Assembly: GCF_033100795.1 (NCBI RefSeq)
Contig: NZ_JAWLVI010000001.1
Location: forward strand, 62,001-126,000
From: Pseudothioclava sp033100795
GTDB taxonomy: Bacteria > Pseudomonadota > Alphaproteobacteria > Rhodobacterales > Rhodobacteraceae
Direction of reading: 5' to 3'
DNA: 64,000 nt
Shown: piece after piece, positions 38,705 to 47,436 of the stretch
Numbering within the stretch: the first letter of the stretch is position 1
Layout of the letters: every line of letters starts with the position of its first letter
The notes under the pieces: generated by a model
What the model saw: the letters and a program-made list of their open reading frames with translations, nothing else
Databases searched by the model: none
Told to the model about the DNA's origin: nothing
Made by a program: the position numbers and the translations under genes

Positions 38705-39796
38705 TCAGGCCGCGAAGGCATAAGAGGCGGGGGCGGCAAGCTGCCCGTCCTCGGTAAAGAGGTAAATAAACGCCGGATCAATCGCGACTTTCTGGCGCGA
38801 ACCATGCGCCAGAGCGTGGACACCGTGCACGAGCCCCACCCATTTCTGCGCGCCGATGCGCAGGTGCAGGAAGGTCTCTGATCCGGTGATCTCGGTGCCT
38901 GCCAGATCGCAGTCGAACTCGACGGCGGTGCCGTTGTGATGGCCAGCCAGTTCAAGGTGGTTGGGGCGGAAGCCTGCGATATAGCGCCCGTCCGCCAGCG
39001 CGGCAAAAGCCCCGTCCGCAGGCGCATTCGCGCCTTGACCAAAGGTCAGCCGGTGGCCGCGTTTTTCGACCTGAATAAAGTTCATCGGCGGGTCCGAGAA
39101 GACGCGCGCGGTGACCATATCGGCGGGCTGGCGGTAGACCTCGGCGGTGGGGCCGAACTGGGTCACACGGCCTTCCCAAAGCGTCGCTGTGTTGCCGCCC
39201 AGAAGCAGCGCCTCTTCGGGTTCGGTGGTTGCGTAGACGAAGATCGCGCCGGAAGCCTCGAATATCTTTGGGATTTCGACGCGCAGCTCTTCGCGCAGTT
39301 TGTAATCGAGGTTCGCCAGCGGTTCATCCAAAAGAACCAGACCCGCCCCCTTGACCAAAGCCCGCGCCAAGGCGCAGCGCTGCTGCTGTCCGCCCGACAG
39401 CTCCAGCGGTTTGCGCGCGAGCATGGGCGTAAGCTGCATCATCTCGGCGGTCTCGCGCACGCGGCGCTCGATCTCGGGCTTGTTCACCCCCATCAGTTTC
39501 AGCGGCGAGGCGATGTTGTCGTAAACGCTCATCGCCGGATAGTTGATAAACTGCTGGTAGACCATTGCGACGCGGCGGTCCTGCACGCGCTGCCCGGTGA
39601 CATCCGCGCCCTCCCAGAAGATCCGCCCCGTGGTCGGCTGGTCCAGCCCCGCCATCAGCCGCATCAACGAGGTTTTCCCCGCCAGCGTCGGCCCCAGCAG
39701 CACGTTCATCGTGCCCTTTTGCAGCGTCAGGTCGGTGGGGTGGATATGGACCCGCCCGTCAACCGAACTGGAAACGCCTTTGAGTTCCAGTGTCAT
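38705..39796 (-). CDS. glpS: Glycerol ABC transporter ATPase GlpS
   Basis: A 363-residue MalK-like ATPase. Walker A GPTLAGKT (35-42), a canonical signature LSGGQ (133-137) and Walker B LVLLDE (153-158) are present, but the switch histidine is replaced by Thr191 (VYATTEPEEA where the family has VTHDQxEA). The ATG at 39796 follows GGGAGAGAGA and begins 10 bases after glpD; an upstream extension to 39874 overlaps glpD and lacks family sequence. It forms the heterodimer with GlpT. Confidence 0.94.
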   Translation of the reverse strand: MTLELKGVSSSVDGRVHIHPTDLTLQKGTMNVLLGPTLAGKTSLMRLMAGLDQPTTGRIFWEGADVTGQRVQDRRVAMVYQQFINYPAMSVYDNIASPLKLMGVNKPEIERRVRETAEMMQLTPMLARKPLELSGGQQQRCALARALVKGAGLVLLDEPLANLDYKLREELRVEIPKIFEASGAIFVYATTEPEEALLLGGNTATLWEGRVTQFGPTAEVYRQPADMVTARVFSDPPMNFIQVEKRGHRLTFGQGANAPADGAFAALADGRYIAGFRPNHLELAGHHNGTAVEFDCDLAGTEITGSETFLHLRIGAQKWVGLVHGVHALAHGSRQKVAIDPAFIYLFTEDGQLAAPASYAFAA

Positions 39797-39806
39797 TCTC
39801 TCTCCC

Positions 39807-41417
39807 TCACTCCGCTGCGGGGGCGGCGCCCCTTGCGGTGTTCTCCTCGTTGCGCGCGGCCATGAAGACCCCAAGCGCGGCGATCTGTTCCGCGCTCAGG
39901 CGCAGCCCAAGCTTGGTCCGGCGCCAGATCACGTCCTCCGCCGTGCGCGCCCATTCCTTGTCTATCAGCCACGACACCTCGGCTTCGGTCAGCGTTGCTC
40001 CGAAGTCGCGCCCCAGGTCGTTAGCGCTCACAGAATTGCCCAAAATTTTTCGCGCGTCCAAGCCGTAATGACGCACCAGCCGCAGTGACCACGCGTCACC
40101 AAGCCAGGGGTAATCGCGGCGCAAATCGGCGATGACCTGTGCCGTGTCCTGCGGGCGGAACCCGCCGCCCGGCAGGGTAACGCGCGCTGTCCAATCGCCG
40201 GACATCCCTTTGAAATACGGCGCAAGTTTTTCCAGCGCACTTTCGGCCAGACGGCGGTAGGTGGTGATCTTGCCGCCAAAGACATTCAGCACCGGCGCGC
40301 CACCATCCGCATCGAGCGAAAGCACATAGTCGCGCGTGGCCGCCGTCGCCGAAGACGCGCCATCGTTATAGAGCGGACGCACCCCCGAATAGGTCCAGAC
40401 GATGTCGTCGCGCGTCACCGGCTGGCGGAAATACCGCGAGGCAAAGGCGCACAGATAGTCTTGCTCGGCCTCGGTGCAGATGGCCTCACCGGCCGGTCCC
40501 TGATGGTCCTGATCGGTGGTGCCGATAAGGGTGAAATCCTGCTCGTAGGGGATCGCAAAGATGATCCGCCCGTCCTCGCCCTGAAAGAAATAGCAGCGGT
40601 CGTGGTCATAGAGTTTGCGCGTCACGATATGGCTGCCACGCACAAGCCGGATCGATTCACGGGTGTTCAGCTTGATCGTGTTGCGGATCACATCTTCGAC
40701 CCAGGGGCCGCCCGCGTTGACCAGGGCGCGTGCAAGATGGGTGCGCTGGCCACTGGCGTCTTCGGTCACGATGCGCCAAAGACCGCCCTGACGCTCGGCA
40801 GAGATGACCTTGGTGCGCACCAGAATATGCGCGCCGCGCGCCTCGGCATCGCGGGCATTGAGCACCACAAGCCGCGCATCCTGCACCCAGCAATCGGAAT
40901 ATTCATAGGCAAAGCCGAATTTCGGGTTCAGCGCCGCGCCTGCATTATCCTGCGTCAGGTCAACCGTCCGGGTGCCCGGCAAAATCTTGCGCCCGCCCAT
41001 GTGGTCATAAAGAAACAGCCCCAGCCGGATCAGCCACGCGGGCCGACGCCCCTTCATCCACGGCATGACAAAAGACAATAGCCGCGAGGTGGGCGTGTCG
41101 TTCTCAAAGCGCATATCGGGGTGGTAGGGCAGCACAAAGCGCATCGGCCAGCTGATATGCGGCATCGCCTCCAGCAGGACCTCGCGCTCGCGCAGCGCCT
41201 CGCGCACAAGGCGGAATTCGAAAAACTCCAGATAGCGAAGCCCGCCGTGGAACAGTTTTGTCGAAGCCGACGAGGTCGCCTGCGCAAGGTCGCCCATCTC
41301 GGCCAGTGTCACCGACAGGCCACGCCCGACAGCGTCGCGGGCTATCCCGCAGCCGTTGATGCCGCCGCCGATCACAAAAATATCGACCGGTTCGATGTCG
41401 GATTGTTCCGAAGTCAC
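39807..41417 (-). CDS. glpD: Glycerol-3-phosphate dehydrogenase (FAD)
   Basis: A membrane-associated flavoprotein of 536 residues that oxidises glycerol 3-phosphate to dihydroxyacetone phosphate and passes electrons to quinone. The FAD motif VDIFVIGGGINGCGIARDA is at the N-terminus, followed by SSASTKLFHGGLRYLE. The start is a GTG at 41417, with GGGAGGAG 7 bases upstream; an ATG at 41528 would cover the GlpR operator region. It is the first gene of the glycerol operon and is divergent from glpR. Confidence 0.95.
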   Translation of the reverse strand: MTSEQSDIEPVDIFVIGGGINGCGIARDAVGRGLSVTLAEMGDLAQATSSASTKLFHGGLRYLEFFEFRLVREALREREVLLEAMPHISWPMRFVLPYHPDMRFENDTPTSRLLSFVMPWMKGRRPAWLIRLGLFLYDHMGGRKILPGTRTVDLTQDNAGAALNPKFGFAYEYSDCWVQDARLVVLNARDAEARGAHILVRTKVISAERQGGLWRIVTEDASGQRTHLARALVNAGGPWVEDVIRNTIKLNTRESIRLVRGSHIVTRKLYDHDRCYFFQGEDGRIIFAIPYEQDFTLIGTTDQDHQGPAGEAICTEAEQDYLCAFASRYFRQPVTRDDIVWTYSGVRPLYNDGASSATAATRDYVLSLDADGGAPVLNVFGGKITTYRRLAESALEKLAPYFKGMSGDWTARVTLPGGGFRPQDTAQVIADLRRDYPWLGDAWSLRLVRHYGLDARKILGNSVSANDLGRDFGATLTEAEVSWLIDKEWARTAEDVIWRRTKLGLRLSAEQIAALGVFMAARNEENTARGAAPAAE

Positions 41418-41482
41418 AGACGCTCCTCCCTTCGCTGTGATCGTAAAAGGCGCGAGTCGCCGCGAAATGTCAATTAATAAGT

Positions 41483-41503
41483 TTCGTTTTTTTTCAAAAC
41501 GAA
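41483..41503. promoter_or_regulatory. Candidate GlpR operator in glpD-glpR intergenic region
   Basis: A palindrome TTCGTTTT-N5-AAAACGAA lies between the divergent glpD and glpR starts, within an AT-rich stretch. DeoR-type GlpR proteins bind TTTCG-like inverted repeats. A second partial half-site (TTTCGAAAT) is near 41540-41548. Binding is inferred. Confidence 0.6.
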
Positions 41504-41608
41504 TATAAACGCGCCATAACGCGCCCATTTTGCGCAGCTTTCGAAATCAGGCAAAACTCTTGGGTGACAAGCAAAGAAAGCTGTGGCAGCAGGGGGATAG
41601 GAGGAAAT

Positions 41609-42370
41609 ATGGCGCTTAACATCAGGCAGAACGAAATTCTCGAAATCGCGCGAAACGAAGGCCGTGTGGTGGTCGAGGATCTGGCCGAGCGGTTCAATGT
41701 GTCGCTGCAAACGATCCGGCGCGATCTGTCGGAGCTGTCGGACGCGGGGCTGATGGACCGCGTGCATGGCGGCGCGGTGATCCGCACGGGGGTCGCGAAT
41801 TTCGCCTATGAGGAACGCCGCCGGATGCACGAGGCGGAAAAGGCCGCAATCGGGCGGGCCTGTGCGCGGATGATCCCTGATAACTGCTCGATCATCCTGA
41901 ACCTTGGCACCACGACCGAGGCCGTCGCGCGCGAGCTGCGCAACCATCGCAACATCACGGTGGTCACCAACAATATCAACGTGGCCAATATCCTGATGGC
42001 CAATGAAAGCTGCGAGATCATGGTGGCGGGCGGGACGCTTCGGCGGTCGGATGGCGGGCTTGTCGGTGATCTGACTGCGGATTTCATGAACCAGTTCAAG
42101 GTGGATTACGCAGTGATCGGCGCCTCGGCGCTGGATGAAGAGGGCGACCTTCTGGATTATGATCTGGCCGAAATCCGTGTCAGCCGGACGATCCTGCAGC
42201 AGGCGCGCAAACGCATTTTGGTGACGGATGCCTCCAAGCTGGCACGCTCGGCGCCGGTGCGGCTGGCCTCGCTCGAGACGCTGGACGCGCTGTTCATCGA
42301 CCAGCCGCTGCCCGAGGCTTTGGCCAAACGCTGCGCCGAATGGGGCACCGAGGTGCATGTGACGGGCTAG
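41609..42370 (+). CDS. glpR: DeoR-family transcriptional repressor of glycerol genes
   Basis: A 253-residue regulator with an N-terminal DeoR helix-turn-helix (RQNEILEIARNEGRVVVEDLAERFNVSLQTIRRDLSEL) and a sugar-phosphate-sensing domain (LNLGTTTEAVARELR, VAGGTLRRSDGGLVGDLT). GlpR usually responds to glycerol 3-phosphate. GGAGGAAAT precedes the ATG at 41609. It is divergent from glpD with the candidate operator between, so it most likely represses the glpDSTPQV operon. Confidence 0.95.
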   Translation: MALNIRQNEILEIARNEGRVVVEDLAERFNVSLQTIRRDLSELSDAGLMDRVHGGAVIRTGVANFAYEERRRMHEAEKAAIGRACARMIPDNCSIILNLGTTTEAVARELRNHRNITVVTNNINVANILMANESCEIMVAGGTLRRSDGGLVGDLTADFMNQFKVDYAVIGASALDEEGDLLDYDLAEIRVSRTILQQARKRILVTDASKLARSAPVRLASLETLDALFIDQPLPEALAKRCAEWGTEVHVTG

Positions 42371-42428
42371 GCTTTTCACCCGTTCGAAACTTTGGTATTT
42401 CAAGAGCTTGAACCGAAACGTTGGGCCT

Positions 42429-43037
42429 ATGACCGATCCTGCCAGCAAGAAATCCGACCAGATCGCTGCCGTTTTGGCGGCGCGTGTTGTGCGTGGTGAC
42501 TTTGCGCCGGGGGAAAAGCTGCGTCAGGACCAGATCGCGCGCGAGTTCGGCACCAGCCATGTGCCGGTGCGCGAGGCGTTGTTGCTGCTTGTGGCGCAGG
42601 GGCTGGCGGTCAGCCTGCCGCGCCGCGGTGTGTGTGTGGCACCGCTTGACCAGCGCGCGGTGCACGAATTGCGCGTGATGCGGCAGGCGCTCGAACCCGT
42701 AGCCCTGGCGCAATCCATCCCGCATCTGAGCACGGATCAGATCGAGGCGGCAGAAGCCGCGCGTCTTCGCTGCGACGCGGCCGACAATGTGCATGACTGG
42801 GAAGAGGCCAATCGCGATTTCCACAATGCGATTATCGCGGGCTGTGCGATGCCGCGCCTGACGCAGGAAATCAGCAACCTCCAGCTTTTGTATGCGCGCC
42901 ATTTTCTGGCCCATCACGCGGGGCGCTGGCGGCAGAGGGTCGATGCGGACCATCTGGCGATTTTGGCGGCGATCCGTGATCGCGATGTCGCGCGCGCGGG
43001 CGCGGTGTTGCAGCGCCATCTCGCGCGGCTGATCTAG
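42429..43037 (+). CDS. GntR-family regulator, probable BioR
   Basis: A 202-residue GntR/FadR-type regulator: winged helix (LRQDQIAREFGTSHVPVREALLLLVAQGLAVSLPRRG) and an FCD-type helical ligand domain (ANRDFHNAIIAGCAMPRL, DADHLAILAAIRDRDVARA). The ATG at 42429 is preceded by no strong ribosome site; a TTG at 42408 is an alternative. It is convergent with bioC, with the two stop codons overlapping, and a BioR-type box lies upstream of bioB. Alphaproteobacterial BioR proteins are GntR regulators next to bio genes, so BioR is the best guess; glycerol or another carboxylate sensor remains possible. Confidence 0.8.
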   Translation: MTDPASKKSDQIAAVLAARVVRGDFAPGEKLRQDQIAREFGTSHVPVREALLLLVAQGLAVSLPRRGVCVAPLDQRAVHELRVMRQALEPVALAQSIPHLSTDQIEAAEAARLRCDAADNVHDWEEANRDFHNAIIAGCAMPRLTQEISNLQLLYARHFLAHHAGRWRQRVDADHLAILAAIRDRDVARAGAVLQRHLARLI

Positions 43038-43792
43038 GCGCGTTTCTGCGCGATCAGCCAGACCGGATGATAGCTGAGCGGAACACGCCCGTTTTGGCCG
43101 AAGCGCCTAATATAACGCGCGCTGAAATCGTGCAAATCGCGTTTGCCCCATGTGCGCGAGGCGGCGGCGTTGACACCGGTCTCGCGCAGGTGGCGCAGGG
43201 CATCGCGGGGGGTGTCGAACCAGAGCGTCTGTTGCGTCTGAGCGCAGTCGAAGACGGTGATGTCGGGCAGCGCGGCGAGAGCGTCTCGCATTGCTTGCGC
43301 GTCGCGCAGGCCCGGTGCCTGTGGTGGACAGCCAAGCCGGGAGAGTTCCTGAAACTGCGCGGGGCCAAACCCTGATAAAGCCAGCCAACCCGCCTTATTC
43401 AACGCTTTTGCAAGGCGTTGGATAAGGGTTTCGGGTGCTTCGATCCACTGCAGCACCGAGGAGGAGGCGATCAGATCGGGGCGTTCGGGCCAGTCGATCG
43501 CGCGAATATCGCCTGCGATGAAACCCGCGCCCACGCTCTGTGCTGTTGTCGCCGCCTGCATGGTCAGGTCGTTCAGGCAAAGCGCGTCGAAGGCGAAGCG
43601 CGCACCAAGTGCGCGGGTAAGCGCCCCTGTGCCGCAGCCGAACTCGAACCCTTTGGCAAAGCGCGTGGGGGCGCCCGCGCGGGACAGCCGTTCCGCCAGA
43701 TTTTCGGCGATCCGCAACTGCGGGGTTGCGGCCTGATCGTAGCTTTCGAAGCTGCGCCCGAAGCTGCGGGCGATCCGTGTGCTCAGGCTCAT
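43034..43792 (-). CDS. bioC: Malonyl-ACP O-methyltransferase
   Basis: A 252-residue SAM-dependent methyltransferase with motif I FEFGCGTGALT (50-60) and ASSSVLQWIEAPETLIQRL (motif III region, typical BioC). It methylates malonyl-ACP so that fatty acid synthesis can build the pimelate chain. The ATG at 43792 overlaps the bioG stop by four bases; an upstream in-frame extension to 43879 is not family sequence. Last gene of the biotin operon; its stop overlaps that of the convergent GntR gene. Confidence 0.93.
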   Translation of the reverse strand: MSLSTRIARSFGRSFESYDQAATPQLRIAENLAERLSRAGAPTRFAKGFEFGCGTGALTRALGARFAFDALCLNDLTMQAATTAQSVGAGFIAGDIRAIDWPERPDLIASSSVLQWIEAPETLIQRLAKALNKAGWLALSGFGPAQFQELSRLGCPPQAPGLRDAQAMRDALAALPDITVFDCAQTQQTLWFDTPRDALRHLRETGVNAAASRTWGKRDLHDFSARYIRRFGQNGRVPLSYHPVWLIAQKRA

Positions 43793-44409
43793 GCGAACCA
43801 GTCCTCCCATCGCTGGCCTGCCCGAAATGGCTGGTGGGGCGTGTCGATCCGCGTGATTTTTGCGCTTTGGGCTTCCCATGCGGTTTCTTGCGCGGAGGGC
43901 GGGATGATCCGGTCGCGCGCGGAGATCCAGATCCGGTCGAAGGGGCGCTCGGGGGCGGAACCTCGGGCGGCGATCCGGCGCAGCTCGTCTTGCAAGGCGG
44001 GGATGTCGGGGGCGGCTGGCGGCGCGCTGTGGCCCGACCGGCGCGCGAAAGCGGCAAGGGTTGCGGGCGTCAGCCCTGCGGCGGTCGCCTCGATCATCGC
44101 CGGATCAATGCCGCGCTTGGTGCTGGCGGGGGTGATGGTGCCGTTGACGGCAACCATCCGCGCGGGGGTAACCCCGGTCCGCGCCAGCCAGTGCAGCGCG
44201 GACGCGACGCCGAAAGAATACGCCAGCAGGTGCACGCGGGCGTAGCGCCGCACGAGGTCCGGTGGCAAATCCAGCGCGCGGTAGTCGCTAACGCACAAGA
44301 CGTCGGTTTCGCTTGCGAGGGGTGCGAACACCCCCGTGCCAAGACCCCAGCCCGCAAAGGCAAGGATCAGATCGGGTGTGCCTTTGTGGCAAAGCCAATG
44401 GGTCTTCAT
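43789..44409 (-). CDS. bioG: Pimeloyl-ACP methyl ester esterase BioG
   Basis: A 206-residue DUF452/BioG hydrolase that cleaves pimeloyl-ACP methyl ester, ending chain elongation, in place of BioH. The nucleophile is Ser65 in LLAYSFGVAS. LAFAGWGLG near residue 18 forms the oxyanion segment, and TPHQPF near the C-terminus carries the catalytic His. Start and stop both overlap neighbours by four bases. BioG together with BioC defines the route to pimelate in this operon. Confidence 0.93.
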   Translation of the reverse strand: MKTHWLCHKGTPDLILAFAGWGLGTGVFAPLASETDVLCVSDYRALDLPPDLVRRYARVHLLAYSFGVASALHWLARTGVTPARMVAVNGTITPASTKRGIDPAMIEATAAGLTPATLAAFARRSGHSAPPAAPDIPALQDELRRIAARGSAPERPFDRIWISARDRIIPPSAQETAWEAQSAKITRIDTPHQPFRAGQRWEDWFA

Positions 44410-45692
44410 GTGGCGCCTCCGGCGAGGGCGTTCATCTCGGCGCTGACGCGGCTTAGGTCATCGGGTGCGATGGTGAAGGGCGGCATGCAATAGATATTCC
44501 GTCCGAACGGCCGCAGCCAGACGCCCGAGCGGGGCGCGCGGGCGTGGGCGATGCGCGGATCGACCGGATGCGCCATCTCGATGACCCCGATTGCGCCCAT
44601 CACACGGACCTCGCGGACTTGGGGCAGGGCGCGGGCAGGCGCCAATTCTGCCCGCAATTGCGCCTCGATCTGGCGGACCTGCCGCTGCCATGCGCCTTCT
44701 GCCAGCAGGGACAGGCTGGCTGCGCCTGCCGCGCAGGCCAGCGGGTTCGCCATATAGGTCGGCCCGTGCATGAAGACGCCCGCGGCACTTTGCCCGATGC
44801 TTTTTGCCACCGCCCCCGAAGCCACCGTTGCCGCGAACGAGATATGCCCGCCGGTCAGCGCCTTGCCGAGGCACAGGATGTCGGGTGTGACGCCCGCATG
44901 ATCCATCGCGAACATCTGCCCCGTGCGGCCGAACCCCGTGGCGATCTCGTCGAAGATCACCAGAACCCCGTGAGCCTCGCACAGCGCTTTCGCGCCGCGC
45001 AGCCATGCGGGGTGGTAAAAGCGCATCCCGCCCGCGCCCTGCACGACAGGTTCAACGATCAGTGCGGCGATGCGGTCGGCCTTGGCGCGCAAAAGCGCCT
45101 CGAGCGCCGCCAGCCCGTTTTGCGCGGGGTCCTCGGGCCAGTTCTCCTCGGGGCGCAGCGTCGGGCGGGGCAGGAAATGCTGGATCGAGAGCGCGCCCGA
45201 GAACAGCGAATGCATCCCGGTTACGGGGTCGCACACGCTCATCGCCTTCCAGGTGTCGCCATGATAGCCGCCGCGGATCGTGACAAATTCCGAGCGCGCC
45301 CCATGCCCTCGCGCGCGCTGGACCTGCACCGCCATCTCCAGCGCCACTTCGACCGCGACCGAACCGCTGTCGCTATAGAAAATCCGGTCAAGCCCCGGGG
45401 GCAGCATCGCGACCAGCCGTTCGCCCAGATCAATCGCGGGCTGATGCGTCAGCCCGCCGAACATCACATGCGGCATCCAGTCAAGCTGTTGGTGCATGGC
45501 GCGCACAATCGCCGGGTGGCGGTGGCCGTGGATCGCGCACCACCACGACGACATCGCGTCGATCATGCGTGTGCCATCCGCGCGCGTCAGCCAGACGCCT
45601 TCGGCCTGATCAATCAGGTGCATCGGCCCCGGTTCGGTGACGTTCGTATAGGGGTGCCACAGGTGGCGGGCATCGAATTCGAGAGGGGTCAC
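44406..45692 (-). CDS. bioA: Adenosylmethionine--8-amino-7-oxononanoate aminotransferase
   Basis: A class III aminotransferase of 428 residues that makes 7,8-diaminopelargonic acid using SAM as amino donor. Motifs: HLWHPYTNV, DAMSSWWCAIHGHRHPAI, YSDSGSVAVEVALEMAVQ, FDEIATGFGRTG, and the PLP lysine in LCLGKALTGG. Start overlaps the bioD stop by four bases. The order bioB-F-D-A-G-C is typical of Rhodobacterales. Confidence 0.97.
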   Translation of the reverse strand: MTPLEFDARHLWHPYTNVTEPGPMHLIDQAEGVWLTRADGTRMIDAMSSWWCAIHGHRHPAIVRAMHQQLDWMPHVMFGGLTHQPAIDLGERLVAMLPPGLDRIFYSDSGSVAVEVALEMAVQVQRARGHGARSEFVTIRGGYHGDTWKAMSVCDPVTGMHSLFSGALSIQHFLPRPTLRPEENWPEDPAQNGLAALEALLRAKADRIAALIVEPVVQGAGGMRFYHPAWLRGAKALCEAHGVLVIFDEIATGFGRTGQMFAMDHAGVTPDILCLGKALTGGHISFAATVASGAVAKSIGQSAAGVFMHGPTYMANPLACAAGAASLSLLAEGAWQRQVRQIEAQLRAELAPARALPQVREVRVMGAIGVIEMAHPVDPRIAHARAPRSGVWLRPFGRNIYCMPPFTIAPDDLSRVSAEMNALAGGAT

Positions 45693-46309
45693 AGGAGCCT
45701 CCGCAGATGGGCGGTGTCGACCCCGTGGAATGCGCGGCGCAGGGCGGTGGGGGTGAAGCCCTCAAGCGGCGCGACCCGCCCGAGGTGGCGCACCTGCCAC
45801 ATCTGCGTGATGGACTCTTCGGCGGCGGTCTCGGGCGGGCCGTTAAAGATGACGCCCGCCAGCGCGCAGCCCGCGTGGCGCAAAGCGCGGATCGAAAGGC
45901 CGGTGTGGTTGATCGTGCCAAGCCCCGTGCGCGCGACCAGCACAACGGGCGCATTCCAGCGCGCGAAAAGGTCCAGAAACAGCGTGTCGCGGGTGAGCGG
46001 CACCATCACGCCGCCAGCGCCCTCGACGATCAGTGGCGCGTCACTGTCCGGCAGCGAGAGCGCGTCAGTGTCGATCGTGACCCCCTCTGCCTCGGCAGCC
46101 AGATGCGGCGAGGCGGGCAGGCGCAACCTATACCGCTCGGGCAGGGTGGGGCGCGCGCTGAGGCGTGCCACCGTCTCGCGGTCAGTGGGCGAGATCAGCC
46201 CCGCCTGAACCGGCTTCCAATAGGTCGCGCCCAAAGCCACCGTCAGCCCTGCCGCGACGATGGTCTTGCCGACATCCGTATCGGTTCCGGTGACAACCAG
46301 CGCACTCAT
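45689..46309 (-). CDS. bioD: Dethiobiotin synthetase
   Basis: A 206-residue P-loop enzyme that carboxylates and closes the ureido ring of dethiobiotin with ATP and CO2. The N-terminal P-loop VTGTDTDVGKT (residues 6-16) and the substrate segment YWKPVQAG are clear; LIVEGAGGVMVPL is the second conserved block. It overlaps bioF upstream and bioA downstream by four bases each. Length is slightly short of the usual 220-230 residues but complete. Confidence 0.96.
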   Translation of the reverse strand: MSALVVTGTDTDVGKTIVAAGLTVALGATYWKPVQAGLISPTDRETVARLSARPTLPERYRLRLPASPHLAAEAEGVTIDTDALSLPDSDAPLIVEGAGGVMVPLTRDTLFLDLFARWNAPVVLVARTGLGTINHTGLSIRALRHAGCALAGVIFNGPPETAAEESITQMWQVRHLGRVAPLEGFTPTALRRAFHGVDTAHLRRLL

Positions 46310-47436
46310 GGGGTGGTGTCCTGTAGCGCGGCGAGGGTAGTGAAAAGCGCGGTGATGTCAGAGCGTTCCACGCCTCCGGTGATCGAGATGCGCAGGCGTG
46401 CGGTCCCGCGTGGCACTGTCGGCGGGCGGATGCCGCGCACGTCGAACCCCTGCGCTTGCAGGGCGTGCGCGAGGGTCATGGTGCGTGCGTCGGTCCCGGT
46501 CAGAACGGGGATGATCTGGCTGTTCGGGGGGGCAAGGCCGCAAAGCCGCTGCGCCTCGGTCCGGGCAAAGGCGATGCGGTCCTGTGCCGCGCGGATAAGC
46601 GTGGGGTGCTCTTGCAGCGCGGCCAGCGCCGCGCGCACGAGGGCGGCCGAGAACGGCGCGGGGGCGGTGGCAAAGATAAACGGGCGCGCGCGGTTGACCA
46701 GCGTGTCGATCATCACCCGCGCGCCGCATATCAGCCCGCCTGAAACGCCAAGCGCCTTGCCGCAGGTATGCAGGCTTAGAACCCGCGCGTTCAGCCCCTG
46801 CGCCAACCCGCGCCCCTGGGGGCCAAAAACGCCGGTCGCGTGCGCCTCGTCCACCACCAGAATGGCGCCATCCTCGCGCGCGAGCGCCGCGAAATCGGCC
46901 CGCGGCGCCAGATCGCCCTCCATCGAATAGACGCTTTCAACCGCGATCCAGACCTGCCCACGGCCTCCGGCCCTGCGCCAGTCGCGCAGCAGCGTGCCTG
47001 CGGCGGCCACGTCATTATGGGGGAAGGCGCGGGTTTCGGCGCGCCCCAGCCGCATCCCCTCATGCGCGCTGGCATGGATCAGGGCGTCGTGCAGCACGAG
47101 GTCGCCCTGCGCGGGGAGCGTTGCGAAAATCGCCTGGTTGGCTTGAAATCCGCCGCCCATATACAGCGCGGCCTCGGTGCCGAAAAAGGCAGCCGCCTCA
47201 GCCTCCAGCGCCTCGTGCTCGGGGTGATTGCCGCGCAAAAGCCGCGAGCCGCCGGACCCGAGCGGCACCTCGCGGGCCAGCGCCTTGGCGGCGGCAACGC
47301 GCAGAAGATGCGAGCCTGCCAGCCCCAAATAATCGTTCGAGGCGAAATCGAGCCCCCCCGCCGGAGCAAGATGGCGCAACCGCCCCCGCGCGGCCAAAGC
47401 CGCCAGCGCGTCTGACAGCCGTTCGGGCGCGCTCAT
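46306..47436 (-). CDS. bioF: 8-Amino-7-oxononanoate synthase
   Basis: A PLP enzyme of 376 residues that condenses pimeloyl-ACP with alanine. Motifs: FASNDYLGLAG, GSGGSRLLRGN, DEAHATGVFGPQGRG, and PLP lysine Lys227 in HTCGKALGVSGG. The start at 47436 overlaps the bioB stop by four bases (ATGA). A longer frame upstream overlaps bioB and is not family sequence. Confidence 0.97.
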   Translation of the reverse strand: MSAPERLSDALAALAARGRLRHLAPAGGLDFASNDYLGLAGSHLLRVAAAKALAREVPLGSGGSRLLRGNHPEHEALEAEAAAFFGTEAALYMGGGFQANQAIFATLPAQGDLVLHDALIHASAHEGMRLGRAETRAFPHNDVAAAGTLLRDWRRAGGRGQVWIAVESVYSMEGDLAPRADFAALAREDGAILVVDEAHATGVFGPQGRGLAQGLNARVLSLHTCGKALGVSGGLICGARVMIDTLVNRARPFIFATAPAPFSAALVRAALAALQEHPTLIRAAQDRIAFARTEAQRLCGLAPPNSQIIPVLTGTDARTMTLAHALQAQGFDVRGIRPPTVPRGTARLRISITGGVERSDITALFTTLAALQDTTP